Below are positions 31,001 through 38,872 of a stretch of DNA of 64,000 nt, one piece after another. The position numbers and the translations under genes are program-made. Each line of letters starts with the position of its first letter. The first letter of the stretch is position 1. Under the pieces are notes generated by a model. That model made no database searches. It was not told where the DNA came from and saw nothing but the letters and a program-made list of their open reading frames with translations. The DNA is from Polyangium fumosum (GTDB lineage Bacteria > Myxococcota_A > Polyangia > Polyangiales > Polyangiaceae). The stretch spans positions 169,278 through 233,277 of the forward strand of contig NZ_SSMQ01000008.1 of NCBI RefSeq assembly GCF_005144585.1. Reading direction: 5' to 3'.

Positions 31001-32125
31001 AATCGAGATGCCATCCTTCGTCCCGATCCGTTGGAGCCGGGCGCGCGTGGGCTCCGCCGCGCCCTTCACCCGCGCGAAGTGCAGCACGAGCCCGTCGCGC
31101 GTCTCGATCTCGAACCGATGCCCGCGACGCGCTTTGAGCGTCAGCCGGTTCGTCGGCTCGTACACGCTCTGACCCGGCCGGATCATGCGATCGGGGAGAT
31201 GGCCGAGAAGAAACTCGATTTCGCGCCCATCCTCCGCCAGATAGACGACCTTGCCCCGCTCGCACCATACCGCTTGATCCAGGCTATGCGACCACCCGTA
31301 ACCGAGCGGCCCATCCCGCCACGACCGCGACGAAGCGTAGATTCGCTCGATCACGAGCGGCAACGGCCCCGGCAGCTCCAGGTCACGCTTCTCCGTGAAC
31401 ATGCGCCCCGTCGCGACATCCACGGGGTGCCCCGTGGCGAAGCAGATCGCCGTGTGAATACGGTCCCGATAACGTCGAGGCGCGATGTGATCGACGGCCC
31501 GACGCAGCCCCTGGCTGATCCGCCCCCATTTCCCGCTGCGCCGCTGCGCGGCCCGCAGCTTCCGAAACAGCTTTCCACCTGCACGAACCACGGCCCCGAG
31601 CGCACGGAGCGTGGCCTTGATCCCGACTGCAAACGCAATCGCCTTCATGTCCGGCACCATCGGCCGATTCACGAGCACCGGCGCGCCCTTTGGCACGGCA
31701 AGCACGACGCTCGTCGGCATCCGCACGGGATCGCTGCACGAAAGCGCGAGATCCCCGAGGCGCACGGCGAGGCTCCCGCCAAACGTGACGCCGAGCGATC
31801 CGAACATCAGCTCCGCGTCATTCCCGGGCCCCGTGGGCGGCAAGAACGTCACGCCCGGCGCGGACACGTGGGGCATCGTGAGCAAGTTGGTCCCGAGCGT
31901 GCCCGTATTCGCTACCGGCATGCCATTGACGAACACGAGCCCCGGCCCCGCCCCCGCGGCCATTCCGATCGCCGCCGAGACCGCGACCCCGACCGGATCA
32001 AACACCATGCCGACGTACGGCATCGGCACGAGCGTCGGGACCGGAGCGGGGGCCGGCGGCGCAGGCACGCCGACCATGTGAAAATCGAGCCCAAGGACGG
32101 GATCAAATTGCGTCGCGACAAGCAT
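28070..32125 (-). CDS. Full-length PAAR-Rhs polymorphic toxin (T6SS cargo), toxin tip 1
   Basis: 1351 residues from the ATG at 32125, which overlaps the upstream gene by 23 bp. Residues ~15-130 are a PAAR-like tip domain (GMPVANTGTLGTNLLTMPH, DLALSCSDPVRMPTSVVL). Residues ~205-290 are a DUF6531-type module (FATGHPVDVATGRMFTEKRD). About 25 YD repeats follow (xYDxxGRLxxV), then the Rhs core end DVPLHELSTREGPIAWVFEP and the DPLGL cleavage boundary. The last 121 residues are the toxin, with HYIDHKHLLERALG, FLEALDNAI and a C-terminal beta pattern (HFYEGKGLVAIFHTEGTWLSL). This layout weakly recalls BECR-fold RNases such as colicin D, but I do not claim it. Rhs cages enclose the toxin and ride on VgrG. 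Confidence 0.92.
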   Translation of the reverse strand: MLVATQFDPVLGLDFHMVGVPAPPAPAPVPTLVPMPYVGMVFDPVGVAVSAAIGMAAGAGPGLVFVNGMPVANTGTLGTNLLTMPHVSAPGVTFLPPTGPGNDAELMFGSLGVTFGGSLAVRLGDLALSCSDPVRMPTSVVLAVPKGAPVLVNRPMVPDMKAIAFAVGIKATLRALGAVVRAGGKLFRKLRAAQRRSGKWGRISQGLRRAVDHIAPRRYRDRIHTAICFATGHPVDVATGRMFTEKRDLELPGPLPLVIERIYASSRSWRDGPLGYGWSHSLDQAVWCERGKVVYLAEDGREIEFLLGHLPDRMIRPGQSVYEPTNRLTLKARRGHRFEIETRDGLVLHFARVKGAAEPTRARLQRIGTKDGISIECEYDERGRLSRVTDSGGRKLRLGYDGNNRLREIKVPHPREGWMRHVKYEFDERGHLARVVDALGNAETYTYKGHLLVKETDRTGLSFYFQYDGLNEYAKCVRTWGDGGIYDHVIRYDERNRKTFVDDSLSNLRVFQRDELGNVVEVTNQQGKVTRYRYDPESGQESGEVDPLGREIRREFDARGNCAAIVRPDGATERMEYDRDRLVRYVNPCGAEWRWRYDGAGRLRAAINPLVEETRYRWKRGLLREVVDPMGGRVAIEYDDAKNVRSIRYPNGGEEKLVHDILGRVVEHHDARGGVTRYRHDALRLVEVEEPDGNHRRLKYDPEGNPIEAKDHARHVRFGYTGFHHLALREEAGEAVRLRYDTEGQRMSIENEAGEIHTLTRDACGRVIQEIGFDGSCQRYVYDAGGVLVKSMQASGRAVVFERDVLGRVTCVRYPDGTAERFAYRADGALIEAENDAARVTFERDALGRVVRELQGPHVVEKRYDARGLVAEVSSSLGFDGAFMRDAVGEFDAISIGTGVDRWRTSITRDAAGLEAERRLPGGIAVRTRRDRIGRVAETSMLDGGEELRRVAYTWEPGSLLKERDDSRRGLTRYFHDRRARLTAATEPEGRVRWRRPTATGNIQQAMEGEPQTYKKGGALVAADGVTYEYDRDGNRTAKVWPDGRREKYAWNAAGRLVAVTKPDGSVVKFHYDALGRRVKKTSDSEERTWIWDGDVPLHELSTREGPIAWVFEPGTFTLAAKVQGLRRWAIVTDQVGAPCAVFDEWGGVAWQGEVDVYGKAAAEGEKTAVPWRFPGQYEDVETGLYYNRFRYYDPEMGAYISKDPIGLLGGLSPYSYVQDPWAQSDPLGLSCRIKKGKPENFKAHYIDHKHLLERALGMKFPKYSKSPDGKEFLEALDNAIQDGTLRHRGLGTLNKTAPPTHFYEGKGLVAIFHTEGTWLSLMDAGTGRATQGTLRFVTPQQLMLPGFTPW
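28497..29610 (-). repeat. Rhs core repeat copy A (within the full-length rhs gene)
   Basis: Parental copy of the core segment also found at 26107-27212 and 23870-24786. Its first ~310 bp are identical to copy B; beyond that all three copies differ at many positions. Confidence 0.9.
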
Positions 32126-33587
32126 CGTTCGTCTCCATCGACGGCGTATCCGCCTCACTCTCGCCCATCGTCTCCATCTCGACCGCCACGCGCTCCAGCC
32201 ATTCCGCTCGGTCCCCGCTCCCGTGCTCGCGGAAGATTCGGCCGAGCGCTCGCGCCGCTTCTGGCCCACTCGACAGGCGCCACTCCTCCGGCTCGCCATC
32301 GCTCGCAATCTGCACCGCCCGCCAGAATGCCCCCGCCGCGTGCTCGAAATCGCGCTGCGAAACGAGCACCTGCCCGGCCATACGATACGCCTCGATCGCG
32401 AACATCCGCTCACCCTGTGCCGCGGCGAGCTGCCCGGCCTCCGCGAACGCGAGCGCCGCCTCTCCGGCCTTTCCCGCCGCGAGCAGGCCGGAGCCGACGG
32501 CGAGCTGCGCCTGCGCGGAGAGCGCCGGCAGCTCCGCCGCGTCGGCCTCTATGCGAGCCTCGCGAAAGATGGCCGCCGCGGTATCCGGCGCATGCGCCTG
32601 CATTGCAAAGCCGCCCATGACGAGCCCCATCATCACGGCGAGTTTCCCGAGCCCCGCCGTGCGGCAGAGCGCCTTCGCCTCGCGCATGAAGGCCACCGCC
32701 CGCGACGCCTCCCCCTTGATCATCGCCCCCGCCGCACCCATGACGAACCCGCGAAGCTCGCGCATGGGTTCGGGCCGCAGAAGCGCCTCGGGAGTTCCTT
32801 TCTCGATGGCCTCGGCGCGGACCTTCTCCCGAGCCTCCGCAATCACCCGGGCTTGCTGCGGTGTAAGCGGCGGAGTCCGGACCTTGTGCGGAGGCGGAGC
32901 CTCATCCGGGCCAGCCATGCCCGCGATCCGCATCCCATCGGCCCCGGGGGGAGCCGATGCCGCAGCCGAAAACATGGCCTCGACGTCGCGCTGCACCTTG
33001 CCCGTGTCGAGCCGCGCATCCACGACGAGCGCTGCCTTGCTGAGCTTCTCAGCGATCGGTGCGCAAATGGGTTCGTCCAAGTCGACGATAACCCACCGAA
33101 CGCGCGCGAGGTCCGGGCGCTCGACGAGCGCGGCGACGTCCTCCATCCACTGCTTCGCATTGAGCACCCAAACGGGCGAGAGCACGACCACGAGCCCCGC
33201 AAGCGGGGCGCCGAGACAGCCGAGGGCCGCGCGCAGCTCCAATCCGAAGCGCCCCAACGCGGACGGCGCGCGCGCTTCGCCCGGCATAGCGCGGACCGTG
33301 ACGCCTTCGCCGGCCTTCTCGTGCAGCTCCGCGATCTCTTCCATGTCGGCCCGCAGCTCCTCGCTGCGAATTTCCCAACCATCATCCGTCGTCTCGGTCG
33401 GTGCTTCGAGGAAGACGAACGGGCAAAGGTTTTCCTGGTGATGCTCCGCCGCGGCGATGTGTTCGAGCGCCGAGATCCGGAGGGGATCCGACGTCGTGAC
33501 ATGTATCATCCGCAGCTCTGGCTCGGCGATGAACGTCTGGATTGCCTCGGCCACGCGGACGAGGGGATCGGTGATGCTCTTGAACAT
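32103..33587 (-). CDS. TPR-like protein between vgrG and rhs, possible effector adaptor
   Basis: 494 residues. The N-terminal ~200 residues form an alpha/beta region (MIHVTTSDPLRISALEHI; LAGLVVVLSPVWVLNAKQWMED; RVRWVIVDLDEP) that looks like a degenerate P-loop/DUF fold without a Walker motif. A linker follows, then a helical C-terminal half of TPR-like hairpins (AAAIFREARIEADAAELPALSAQ; ALAFAEAGQLAAAQGERMFAIEAYRMAG). Its place between vgrG (9 bp away) and the PAAR-Rhs gene (23-bp overlap) is that of a cargo chaperone or adaptor. It does not resemble the known EagR, DUF4123 or DUF2169 adaptors. No signal peptide. Confidence 0.75.
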   Translation of the reverse strand: MFKSITDPLVRVAEAIQTFIAEPELRMIHVTTSDPLRISALEHIAAAEHHQENLCPFVFLEAPTETTDDGWEIRSEELRADMEEIAELHEKAGEGVTVRAMPGEARAPSALGRFGLELRAALGCLGAPLAGLVVVLSPVWVLNAKQWMEDVAALVERPDLARVRWVIVDLDEPICAPIAEKLSKAALVVDARLDTGKVQRDVEAMFSAAASAPPGADGMRIAGMAGPDEAPPPHKVRTPPLTPQQARVIAEAREKVRAEAIEKGTPEALLRPEPMRELRGFVMGAAGAMIKGEASRAVAFMREAKALCRTAGLGKLAVMMGLVMGGFAMQAHAPDTAAAIFREARIEADAAELPALSAQAQLAVGSGLLAAGKAGEAALAFAEAGQLAAAQGERMFAIEAYRMAGQVLVSQRDFEHAAGAFWRAVQIASDGEPEEWRLSSGPEAARALGRIFREHGSGDRAEWLERVAVEMETMGESEADTPSMETNDACRDAI

Positions 33588-33596
33588 GGCGCCCCC

Positions 33597-35903
33597 TCAA
33601 TTCACGCTGGCAATGCCCGCGGCCACGTTGAACGCGCCGCCGCTCACGTCTACCTTGCCCCCGGATGACGCGACCCCGCCGCCGTCCGCTGCGACGACGC
33701 CGCCCGGTCCGGAGAGGATCGCCGCCGCGCTGCCCGAGACGGTCGCGGTGCTGCCGCACATCGTTGCCTCGGCAGGACTGCTCACGGTTGCGTTTCCATC
33801 GAGAAGGATGGTGCTGCCGCCGGTCGACGACATGCAAGCATTGCCATCGAGCAGGACCTGGCTGCCCGCAGCCGATTTCGTGCAGGCATTTGCATCGAGC
33901 AGCACTTCCGCGCCGCCCGTCGCTTTGGTGAGCGCGTTGCCATCGAGGAAGATACGGGAGCCCGCGACCGATTGCAGAAGCGCATTTGGATCGAGCACGA
34001 GCGTCGCGCCGCCGCCCGCTGTGATCGTGATCTTGCCAGGCTCGATCAGCACGAAGCTCCCGCCACATTCCAGCCGGATCGACGTGGGAGCCTGGATGCG
34101 CACCGTATCCGACGTGTCGAGCGCGTAATTTCCTCGCACGGTGACGGCGCCCCCGCGGACGTTCCCGGGCTTCGGCTCATCGCCGTCGATGATCGTCCGA
34201 TGATTGCCGCGAACGTGCACGTGCTGGCTGCCATCCACCGTGAGGGCGTGATTTCCACGCACGTGCTCGGCATCGTCACCATCCACGGTTTGCGTCCGCT
34301 TGCCGTGGACCACCGTGGCACGGTCGTGCTCTACGACCTCGTTGTAATCGCGCTGCGCGTGTACATAAAGCTCCTCCGCGCCGGTCGCGTCATCGAAGCG
34401 AATCTCGTTATGTCCATTTCCGCCGAGCGTCTTCGTGCGGATCCCGCTCCGCGTCTTTTGCTGCGGCAGCGCATAGGGCGGCACGTTCGCCGCATGATAC
34501 AGGCTCCCGATGACGAAGGGCCGATCGGGATCCCCCTCCAGGAACGCCACGACGACCTCGTGCCCCACGCGCGGCAAGAACTGCGCGCCCCAGCCCGCGC
34601 CAGCCGAGGATTGCATGACGCGGAGCCAGCACGAACTGCGCTCATCCTTCTTCCCCTGCCGATCCCAATGGAACTGCACCTTCACACGGCCATAGGCATC
34701 CGTATGCAGCTCCTCCTTTCCGGGGCCCACGACGATCGCCGTCTGCGGCCCCGAGATCACGGGCCGTGGTGTCGCGCGCGACGGACGAACCCTCACGTCC
34801 GCGCCCACGACCTCGAAGCGGTTCTCGTAGGAGGACTCGCCATCGGTAAGGGTGGCATCCGGAATCGGCGCGGTGCCCTGATGCTCGACCCGCATGACCA
34901 GATACGCCCCACTCATGCGATCGTCGGGGTGGTCCATGAGGAGGAACGTCTTGCCGGGAACGATGCGGCAAGAATCGCTCTCCGCGGCCCCGCTCCGCGC
35001 GCGGGTCCGCAGCTCCTCGATCTGCATGGTCGCGAGTTCCGCGCCGCGCTCCGGCGTTTCGTAACGCCCCGGGTAGTCGTAGACCTCCAGGTCCGCGTCA
35101 TCATCATCGGCCTTCTTCACGGTTTCGAGCGAAAGAGCGGGCTTCCTGAACTCGTAATCCCGCAGCGTAACTTTCCCGGAGCAAACGCGCTCCGCCCACG
35201 CGAACCTGGACACATGCTCCCCATGCGCCATGGCGCCGAGCGGTGCACGGAAGGCAAGCGTTCCGCCGGAGATTGGCGCGTGTGCCGTGGGGCCGTCAGC
35301 CATCACGAGGACGCTGTCCTCGTCAAAAAAGTAATGGATGCCCTCCTCTTCGAGGAGCCGCGAGACGAAGGCCCAATCGGTCTCCCGATACTGAATACAA
35401 TAATCGCGCCGCGGCCGCTCCTTCCCCAGCGCAAAGCGATAGCGGCCGCCACGAATCCCAGCGGAATCGAGCACCGCGGCGATGATCTCCGGCGCGGACT
35501 TCTCCTGGAAGATGCGATTGTCCCTGCGATGGAACAATCGCGCGACCTCGGGGACGAGCACGGCCCGGTACGCGGTCCCCGTCTTCCCGTCGTCGAGCTG
35601 CACGAACTCCGCGATCATGCCGCGAACCGTCCGCGTGCTCTCGCCCGTGTCGAACGTGAGCGTAGCGCTCTGGCCGGCATGATCGGCCATGGCCGCCTGG
35701 ACCGTCTGCGCGATGCCTACCGGATTGAACGGAAGCACGTCGACCCCCGAATTGCCAATCAACTTTCCGACGATGCCCTGCATCGAAAAGCCGCGAACGA
35801 CATCAACCTCGAACCGAAAAAGCTCGGACACGCCCTCGGAGCCAGTGAGCCGAACGCCACGCAATAGCTCACCGGCCCCCTCGATCGAAAGGAGGATATT
35901 CAT
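33597..35903 (-). CDS. vgrG: Type VI secretion tip protein VgrG
   Basis: 768 residues. The N-terminal gp27-like base has SELFRFEVDVV, FHRRDNRIFQEKSAPEII and DYCIQYRETDWAFVSRLLEEE. The gp5-OB region follows with DAYGRVKVQFHWDRQGK, CWLRVMQSSAGAGWGAQFLPRVGHEVVVAFLEGDPD and PFVIGSLY. The spike beta-helix contains NEIRFDDATGAEELYVHAQRD and repeated HxRGNH turns. The C-terminus is a Gly/Ala/Ser/Val-rich needle with regular LLDGNAxxxSxGGSxI repeats and no extra effector domain. VgrG trimers cap the Hcp tube and accept PAAR-Rhs cargo, fitting the next two genes. No other T6SS structural genes are in the window. Confidence 0.96.
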   Translation of the reverse strand: MNILLSIEGAGELLRGVRLTGSEGVSELFRFEVDVVRGFSMQGIVGKLIGNSGVDVLPFNPVGIAQTVQAAMADHAGQSATLTFDTGESTRTVRGMIAEFVQLDDGKTGTAYRAVLVPEVARLFHRRDNRIFQEKSAPEIIAAVLDSAGIRGGRYRFALGKERPRRDYCIQYRETDWAFVSRLLEEEGIHYFFDEDSVLVMADGPTAHAPISGGTLAFRAPLGAMAHGEHVSRFAWAERVCSGKVTLRDYEFRKPALSLETVKKADDDDADLEVYDYPGRYETPERGAELATMQIEELRTRARSGAAESDSCRIVPGKTFLLMDHPDDRMSGAYLVMRVEHQGTAPIPDATLTDGESSYENRFEVVGADVRVRPSRATPRPVISGPQTAIVVGPGKEELHTDAYGRVKVQFHWDRQGKKDERSSCWLRVMQSSAGAGWGAQFLPRVGHEVVVAFLEGDPDRPFVIGSLYHAANVPPYALPQQKTRSGIRTKTLGGNGHNEIRFDDATGAEELYVHAQRDYNEVVEHDRATVVHGKRTQTVDGDDAEHVRGNHALTVDGSQHVHVRGNHRTIIDGDEPKPGNVRGGAVTVRGNYALDTSDTVRIQAPTSIRLECGGSFVLIEPGKITITAGGGATLVLDPNALLQSVAGSRIFLDGNALTKATGGAEVLLDANACTKSAAGSQVLLDGNACMSSTGGSTILLDGNATVSSPAEATMCGSTATVSGSAAAILSGPGGVVAADGGGVASSGGKVDVSGGAFNVAAGIASVN

Positions 35904-36514
35904 TGCCCTGACCCCTACATACGGCTCCCCGAAAGGTCGGAGAGCCTGGATAGGCGGCAGGTTGTCCGACCAACATGCTGACGGTCAAGGATAGAAGTAC
36001 GAGGCCAGCCCGCACTTCGGACATTAACGGTCCTACACGAGGGCGACGCAAGAGACAGGCCGTGACGCACGGCACCTGGTGTCGAGGTTCCGACGTCGAA
36101 CCGCTTGGCGGGGCACCGTGTAACAAAGGATGCCTCACAAAGCATGTTCATCCTGAGACCCTCGAACGCCTTCGCGTCGATTTCCGGTTCCCGTTCTCCT
36201 GTTCTGCCTCCCTCGGAACAGAGAGGAGGGCTCCGCCCCGTTCCCGAGCGGCAAGCAAACCCTAAAACCTTCCCCCCGAGCTTCTGCCCCGTATCGCCGA
36301 GCCTGGCCGACGTCACCTTGTCGACGCGAATGCTCTCAAGCAGGGGAGCGAACTCGCCCTCGTTGTCCTTCGCGCGAGCCTCGTTGTCCTTCGTGCGAGC
36401 GACCGTTGCCCCTCGAACCGCGGCGAGGCTTCTGGCGCGCGGCGGCGAAGTGTCGGCACCGATGGCCGAGACGCCGGAGGATGGATAGGCTGCGCGCTCG
36501 CGAAGGAGAGCGCG
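35904..36514. other. 611-bp region upstream of vgrG without an intact gene
   Basis: It holds the decayed helical-family remnant (36278-36361), a tandem duplication of ~20 bp at 36361-36402 (CGTTGTCCTTCGxGCGAG twice) and probable promoter DNA for vgrG near 35930-36010, which is less GC-rich. A long minus frame crosses the whole region but is mostly non-homologous and I treat it as noise. Confidence 0.55.
36278..36361 (-). pseudogene. Remnant of the helical paralog family
   Basis: Read on the minus strand it encodes APLLESIRVDKVTSARLGDTGQKLG, matching APLLEVIHVDKGTSAKDLALQLGETGQKLG of the protein at 20384-21169, with five codons deleted. The nucleotide match is also plain over 84 bp. Nothing flanking is homologous, so this is a leftover of a third copy. 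Confidence 0.75.
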
Positions 36515-37141
36515 ATGGACCGTCGGCAACTGATCTTGGGAATGGGCGGCGTGGTGGCGCTCGGCGCGTGCCGGTCGGCGGACGGCAAGTCGCGGCCATC
36601 GGCGGCGCGCGCCGATCTCTACCAGTGCGAGGGCTGCGAGGGCGTGTTCGAGCGGCAGCCGACCGCTTCGAGCGCGCGGATCGCGCCGCCGGGTGAGCCG
36701 GGCGAACCGCTGGTGCTGGCAGGAACGGTGATCGCGCTCGACGGCAGGCCTGCGGCCGGCGTGACGATCTACGCCTATCACACCAATTCGGCGGGCTTTT
36801 ATGCCAACGGCACGCCCGAGACCGAGTGGAGCCGCCGCCACGGCCGGCTGCGCGGCTGGGCGAAGACCGGAGCCGATGGGCGCTACCGCTTCGAGACGAT
36901 CAAGCCCGCGCCCTATCCCGACCGAAGCCTGCCCGCGCATGTCCATCTGACCGTGCTCGAGCCCGGGCGGCGGCCCTACTGGATCGACGACATCGTTTTC
37001 GACGACGATGCGCTGGTCGATGCTGCCTATCGCCGGCGGATGGAGAATCGCGGGGGCGACGGGATTGTCAGGCTGGACCGCGAGGCCGACGGGCGGCTGC
37101 TGGCGGTGCGCGACATCCTGCTCGAGCGGCACCCCGCCTAG
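36515..37141 (+). CDS. Exported intradiol ring-cleavage dioxygenase-like protein
   Basis: 208 residues. The N-terminus MDRRQLILGMGGVVALGACRS combines a twin-Arg pair and a lipobox, so it is likely exported. The Dioxygenase_C core (protocatechuate 3,4-dioxygenase type) starts at LVLAGTVIALDGRPAAGVTIYAYHT. The Fe(III) ligands of the family have counterparts: Tyr in GFYANG, Tyr in APYPDRS and the HxH in PAHVHL. Such exported members are of uncertain substrate. The reading style (e.g. ECEGVFER-like start) and codon choice resemble alphaproteobacterial genes more than the neighbours, and it stands alone between T6SS and sigma-factor genes, which suggests horizontal transfer. Confidence 0.85.
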   Translation: MDRRQLILGMGGVVALGACRSADGKSRPSAARADLYQCEGCEGVFERQPTASSARIAPPGEPGEPLVLAGTVIALDGRPAAGVTIYAYHTNSAGFYANGTPETEWSRRHGRLRGWAKTGADGRYRFETIKPAPYPDRSLPAHVHLTVLEPGRRPYWIDDIVFDDDALVDAAYRRRMENRGGDGIVRLDREADGRLLAVRDILLERHPA

Positions 37142-37164
37142 CGGCGGCGGAGCTGCGCGCCGGA

Positions 37165-37569
37165 CTATGCCGCGCGCTTCCGCGGGAACACCTCCACCGT
37201 GATGTTGAACGCAGCGCGATGCAATACCTCCGCCGCGCGTGTTGCTTCCTCCGCCGTCGCCGCAAAGCCGCGGAACACGTCCCGGCCTTCCGCATCGATG
37301 GCCCCTTCCTCCACATAAATGCAGCCATCACTCCCGAGCGCGAGCTTGTGGAGCATCGCCCACGCGAGCAAGTCCGCCGCGCTGAACCTCACGACTTCTT
37401 CCGCATGCAATGCGTACCCAACGAACAACGGACGCCCCGGAGGCAGCCCGTCCTCGAACTGGAAATAAAGCTTGCCGTCGCTGGCGAGCGCAAACTCCGT
37501 GGACAGCTTCTCGGGTTCGGACGACTCGGGAGCGGCGGGGCTCATTCTCTTGCTGGGCTTTCTGGGCAT
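37165..37569 (-). CDS. Small conserved-looking protein downstream of a sigma factor
   Basis: 134 residues from the ATG at 37569 with AGGAGA 7 bp upstream. A basic, Pro/Ser-rich N-terminus leads to a compact alpha/beta domain: KLYFQFEDGLPPGRPLFVGYAL, VRFSAADLLAWAMLHKLAL, GCIYVEEGAIDAEGRDVFRG and a C-terminal helix plus strand FNITVEVFPRKR. No signal peptide. A 36-bp element like the one before the sigma gene lies 124-159 bp upstream on the same strand, so it may be a target of that sigma factor. Function unknown. Confidence 0.75.
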   Translation of the reverse strand: MPRKPSKRMSPAAPESSEPEKLSTEFALASDGKLYFQFEDGLPPGRPLFVGYALHAEEVVRFSAADLLAWAMLHKLALGSDGCIYVEEGAIDAEGRDVFRGFAATAEEATRAAEVLHRAAFNITVEVFPRKRAA

Positions 37570-37692
37570 GGCTTTATCTCCTGAACGAACGTCAAAGAGG
37601 ACGATGGAGACCACGCGCCGAGGGCGTGCGGCCTCGTTCGCCCCCTTTGCGGGGACGTTTCCTTCGGCCGTCGTCGTGACGGACCTACTTAG

Positions 37693-37728
37693 GGGGATTG
37701 GTTCGGCCGCGGCGAAGGGACACCAAAA
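37693..37728 (-). promoter_or_regulatory. Candidate ECF-type promoter, copy 2
   Basis: On the minus strand TTTTGGTGTCCC, a 16-nt variable middle, then CAATCCCC. Ends are identical to the copy at 38873-38908 and the length is exactly the same, while the middle differs at many positions, as expected of a -35/-10 pair. It lies upstream of the 134-residue protein gene. Confidence 0.55.
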
Positions 37729-37735
37729 AGTTCAC

Positions 37736-38866
37736 TCAGCGCGCGGCTTTCACGATCTTCCCGAGGAGCGCTGCCCTCACCTTGGGGAAAGGGTTCGCAG
37801 GGAAACGACCATCGTAGCGAGCAAGCGCCACGCGGGCATCCGCCAGATCCCCACGCTCCAAGGCGCCTCGGGCCCGATCCAGCAAGGCACGCGCCTCGAG
37901 CAGGGGATCCGCCGGTGAATGCCCCGCAAGGAGTTTCTGCGGTGGCGCTGCTGGCGGCGTGCTTGCCTGCGTCGACGTCGCGTCCACGGCAGGGACGTGC
38001 GGGACGCGCTCGTCCATGTAGGCCCGTACGGCCACCGGCATCGGGGCCGGCATGATCTGCATCTGCATGAGGAGATAAACGAGGACGCCACCCACGATCC
38101 CGCCCGTGAAGTTTCCGCCGACGAACGTGCCGACGTGCGAAGCGGCAGACGTGGCCGCGTCGGCATTCGGCACAGCATCCGGAACCGCGGGCCGGGCCCC
38201 CGACGCAGGGCTTTGCTCGACGATGGCGCGGAGCTGCGCGAGCTGGTCCTCCGGCACCTGCTCCGTGCGGGCGCGAATGAACGCGAACAGCCCGTCCACC
38301 ACGAAGGGCAGGACCACGAGCCCGCGGTCGCGCATCTTCCTCTTGATCCGCCGGGAAAAGTCCTGCCGCGCCCGTTCCAGCCGATCCTTGACCGTTCGTT
38401 TCGAGTCCCCGATGAGCTGCGCCGTCTCCTCGTAGCTCAGCTCCGCGAGCTCCACGGCCGTCAGCACCTCGCGGAGATCCTCGTCCATTTCCCCGATGGT
38501 CTCATGAACGAGCCGCTCATGCTGCGCTGTCGCCATGGCCTCCTCGGGGTTTCTCGTGCCCACCGGCAGGAGGGTCACGTCTGCATCGTCGGTGAAATCG
38601 CTCCGATAGCCCTCGCGCTGGCGATGATCACGCGCCATCCGCCTCGTGATCACGTAGAGCCAGACGCCCAGCGAGCCTTTGGCCGGATCGTACCGCGACA
38701 ACCCTGCGACGGCCGCGAGCAGCACCTCCTGCGTGAGGTCTGGGATGTGCTCGTCGGCGATTGGCCCCCAAGGGGGCGCGAGACGGGCCAGCCAGATCGG
38801 TACGCGGCGCGCGAATTGCGCGAGTTGGTCACGGGTCGACGTGTTCGAGGTTCGTTCCTGGGTCAC
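37736..38866 (-). CDS. Sigma-70 family (ECF-like) factor fused to a membrane segment and extracytoplasmic domain
   Basis: 376 residues from the GTG at 38866. Region 2 is at ~42-85 (DLTQEVLLAAVAGL, SLGVWLYVITRRMARDH) and region 4 at ~131-175 (LREVLTAVELAELSYEETAQLIG, KRTVKDRLERAR). After an acidic linker, residues 248-270 form a transmembrane helix (GGIVGGVLVYLLMQMQI) and the last 50 residues a helical TPR-like hairpin (LLEARALLDRARGALERGDL). A sigma factor tied to the membrane by its own C-terminus could sense envelope state without a separate anti-sigma factor. It follows the lipoprotein gene by 44 bp and sits just after a 36-bp promoter-like element. Confidence 0.88.
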   Translation of the reverse strand: MTQERTSNTSTRDQLAQFARRVPIWLARLAPPWGPIADEHIPDLTQEVLLAAVAGLSRYDPAKGSLGVWLYVITRRMARDHRQREGYRSDFTDDADVTLLPVGTRNPEEAMATAQHERLVHETIGEMDEDLREVLTAVELAELSYEETAQLIGDSKRTVKDRLERARQDFSRRIKRKMRDRGLVVLPFVVDGLFAFIRARTEQVPEDQLAQLRAIVEQSPASGARPAVPDAVPNADAATSAASHVGTFVGGNFTGGIVGGVLVYLLMQMQIMPAPMPVAVRAYMDERVPHVPAVDATSTQASTPPAAPPQKLLAGHSPADPLLEARALLDRARGALERGDLADARVALARYDGRFPANPFPKVRAALLGKIVKAAR

Positions 38867-38872
38867 ATCTTC

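Noticed and set aside
32126..32413. A longer start for the PAAR-Rhs protein
   Set aside because: The extra 96 residues are Arg/Trp/Ser-rich shadow of the upstream gene; the PAAR-like domain begins after the ATG at 32125.
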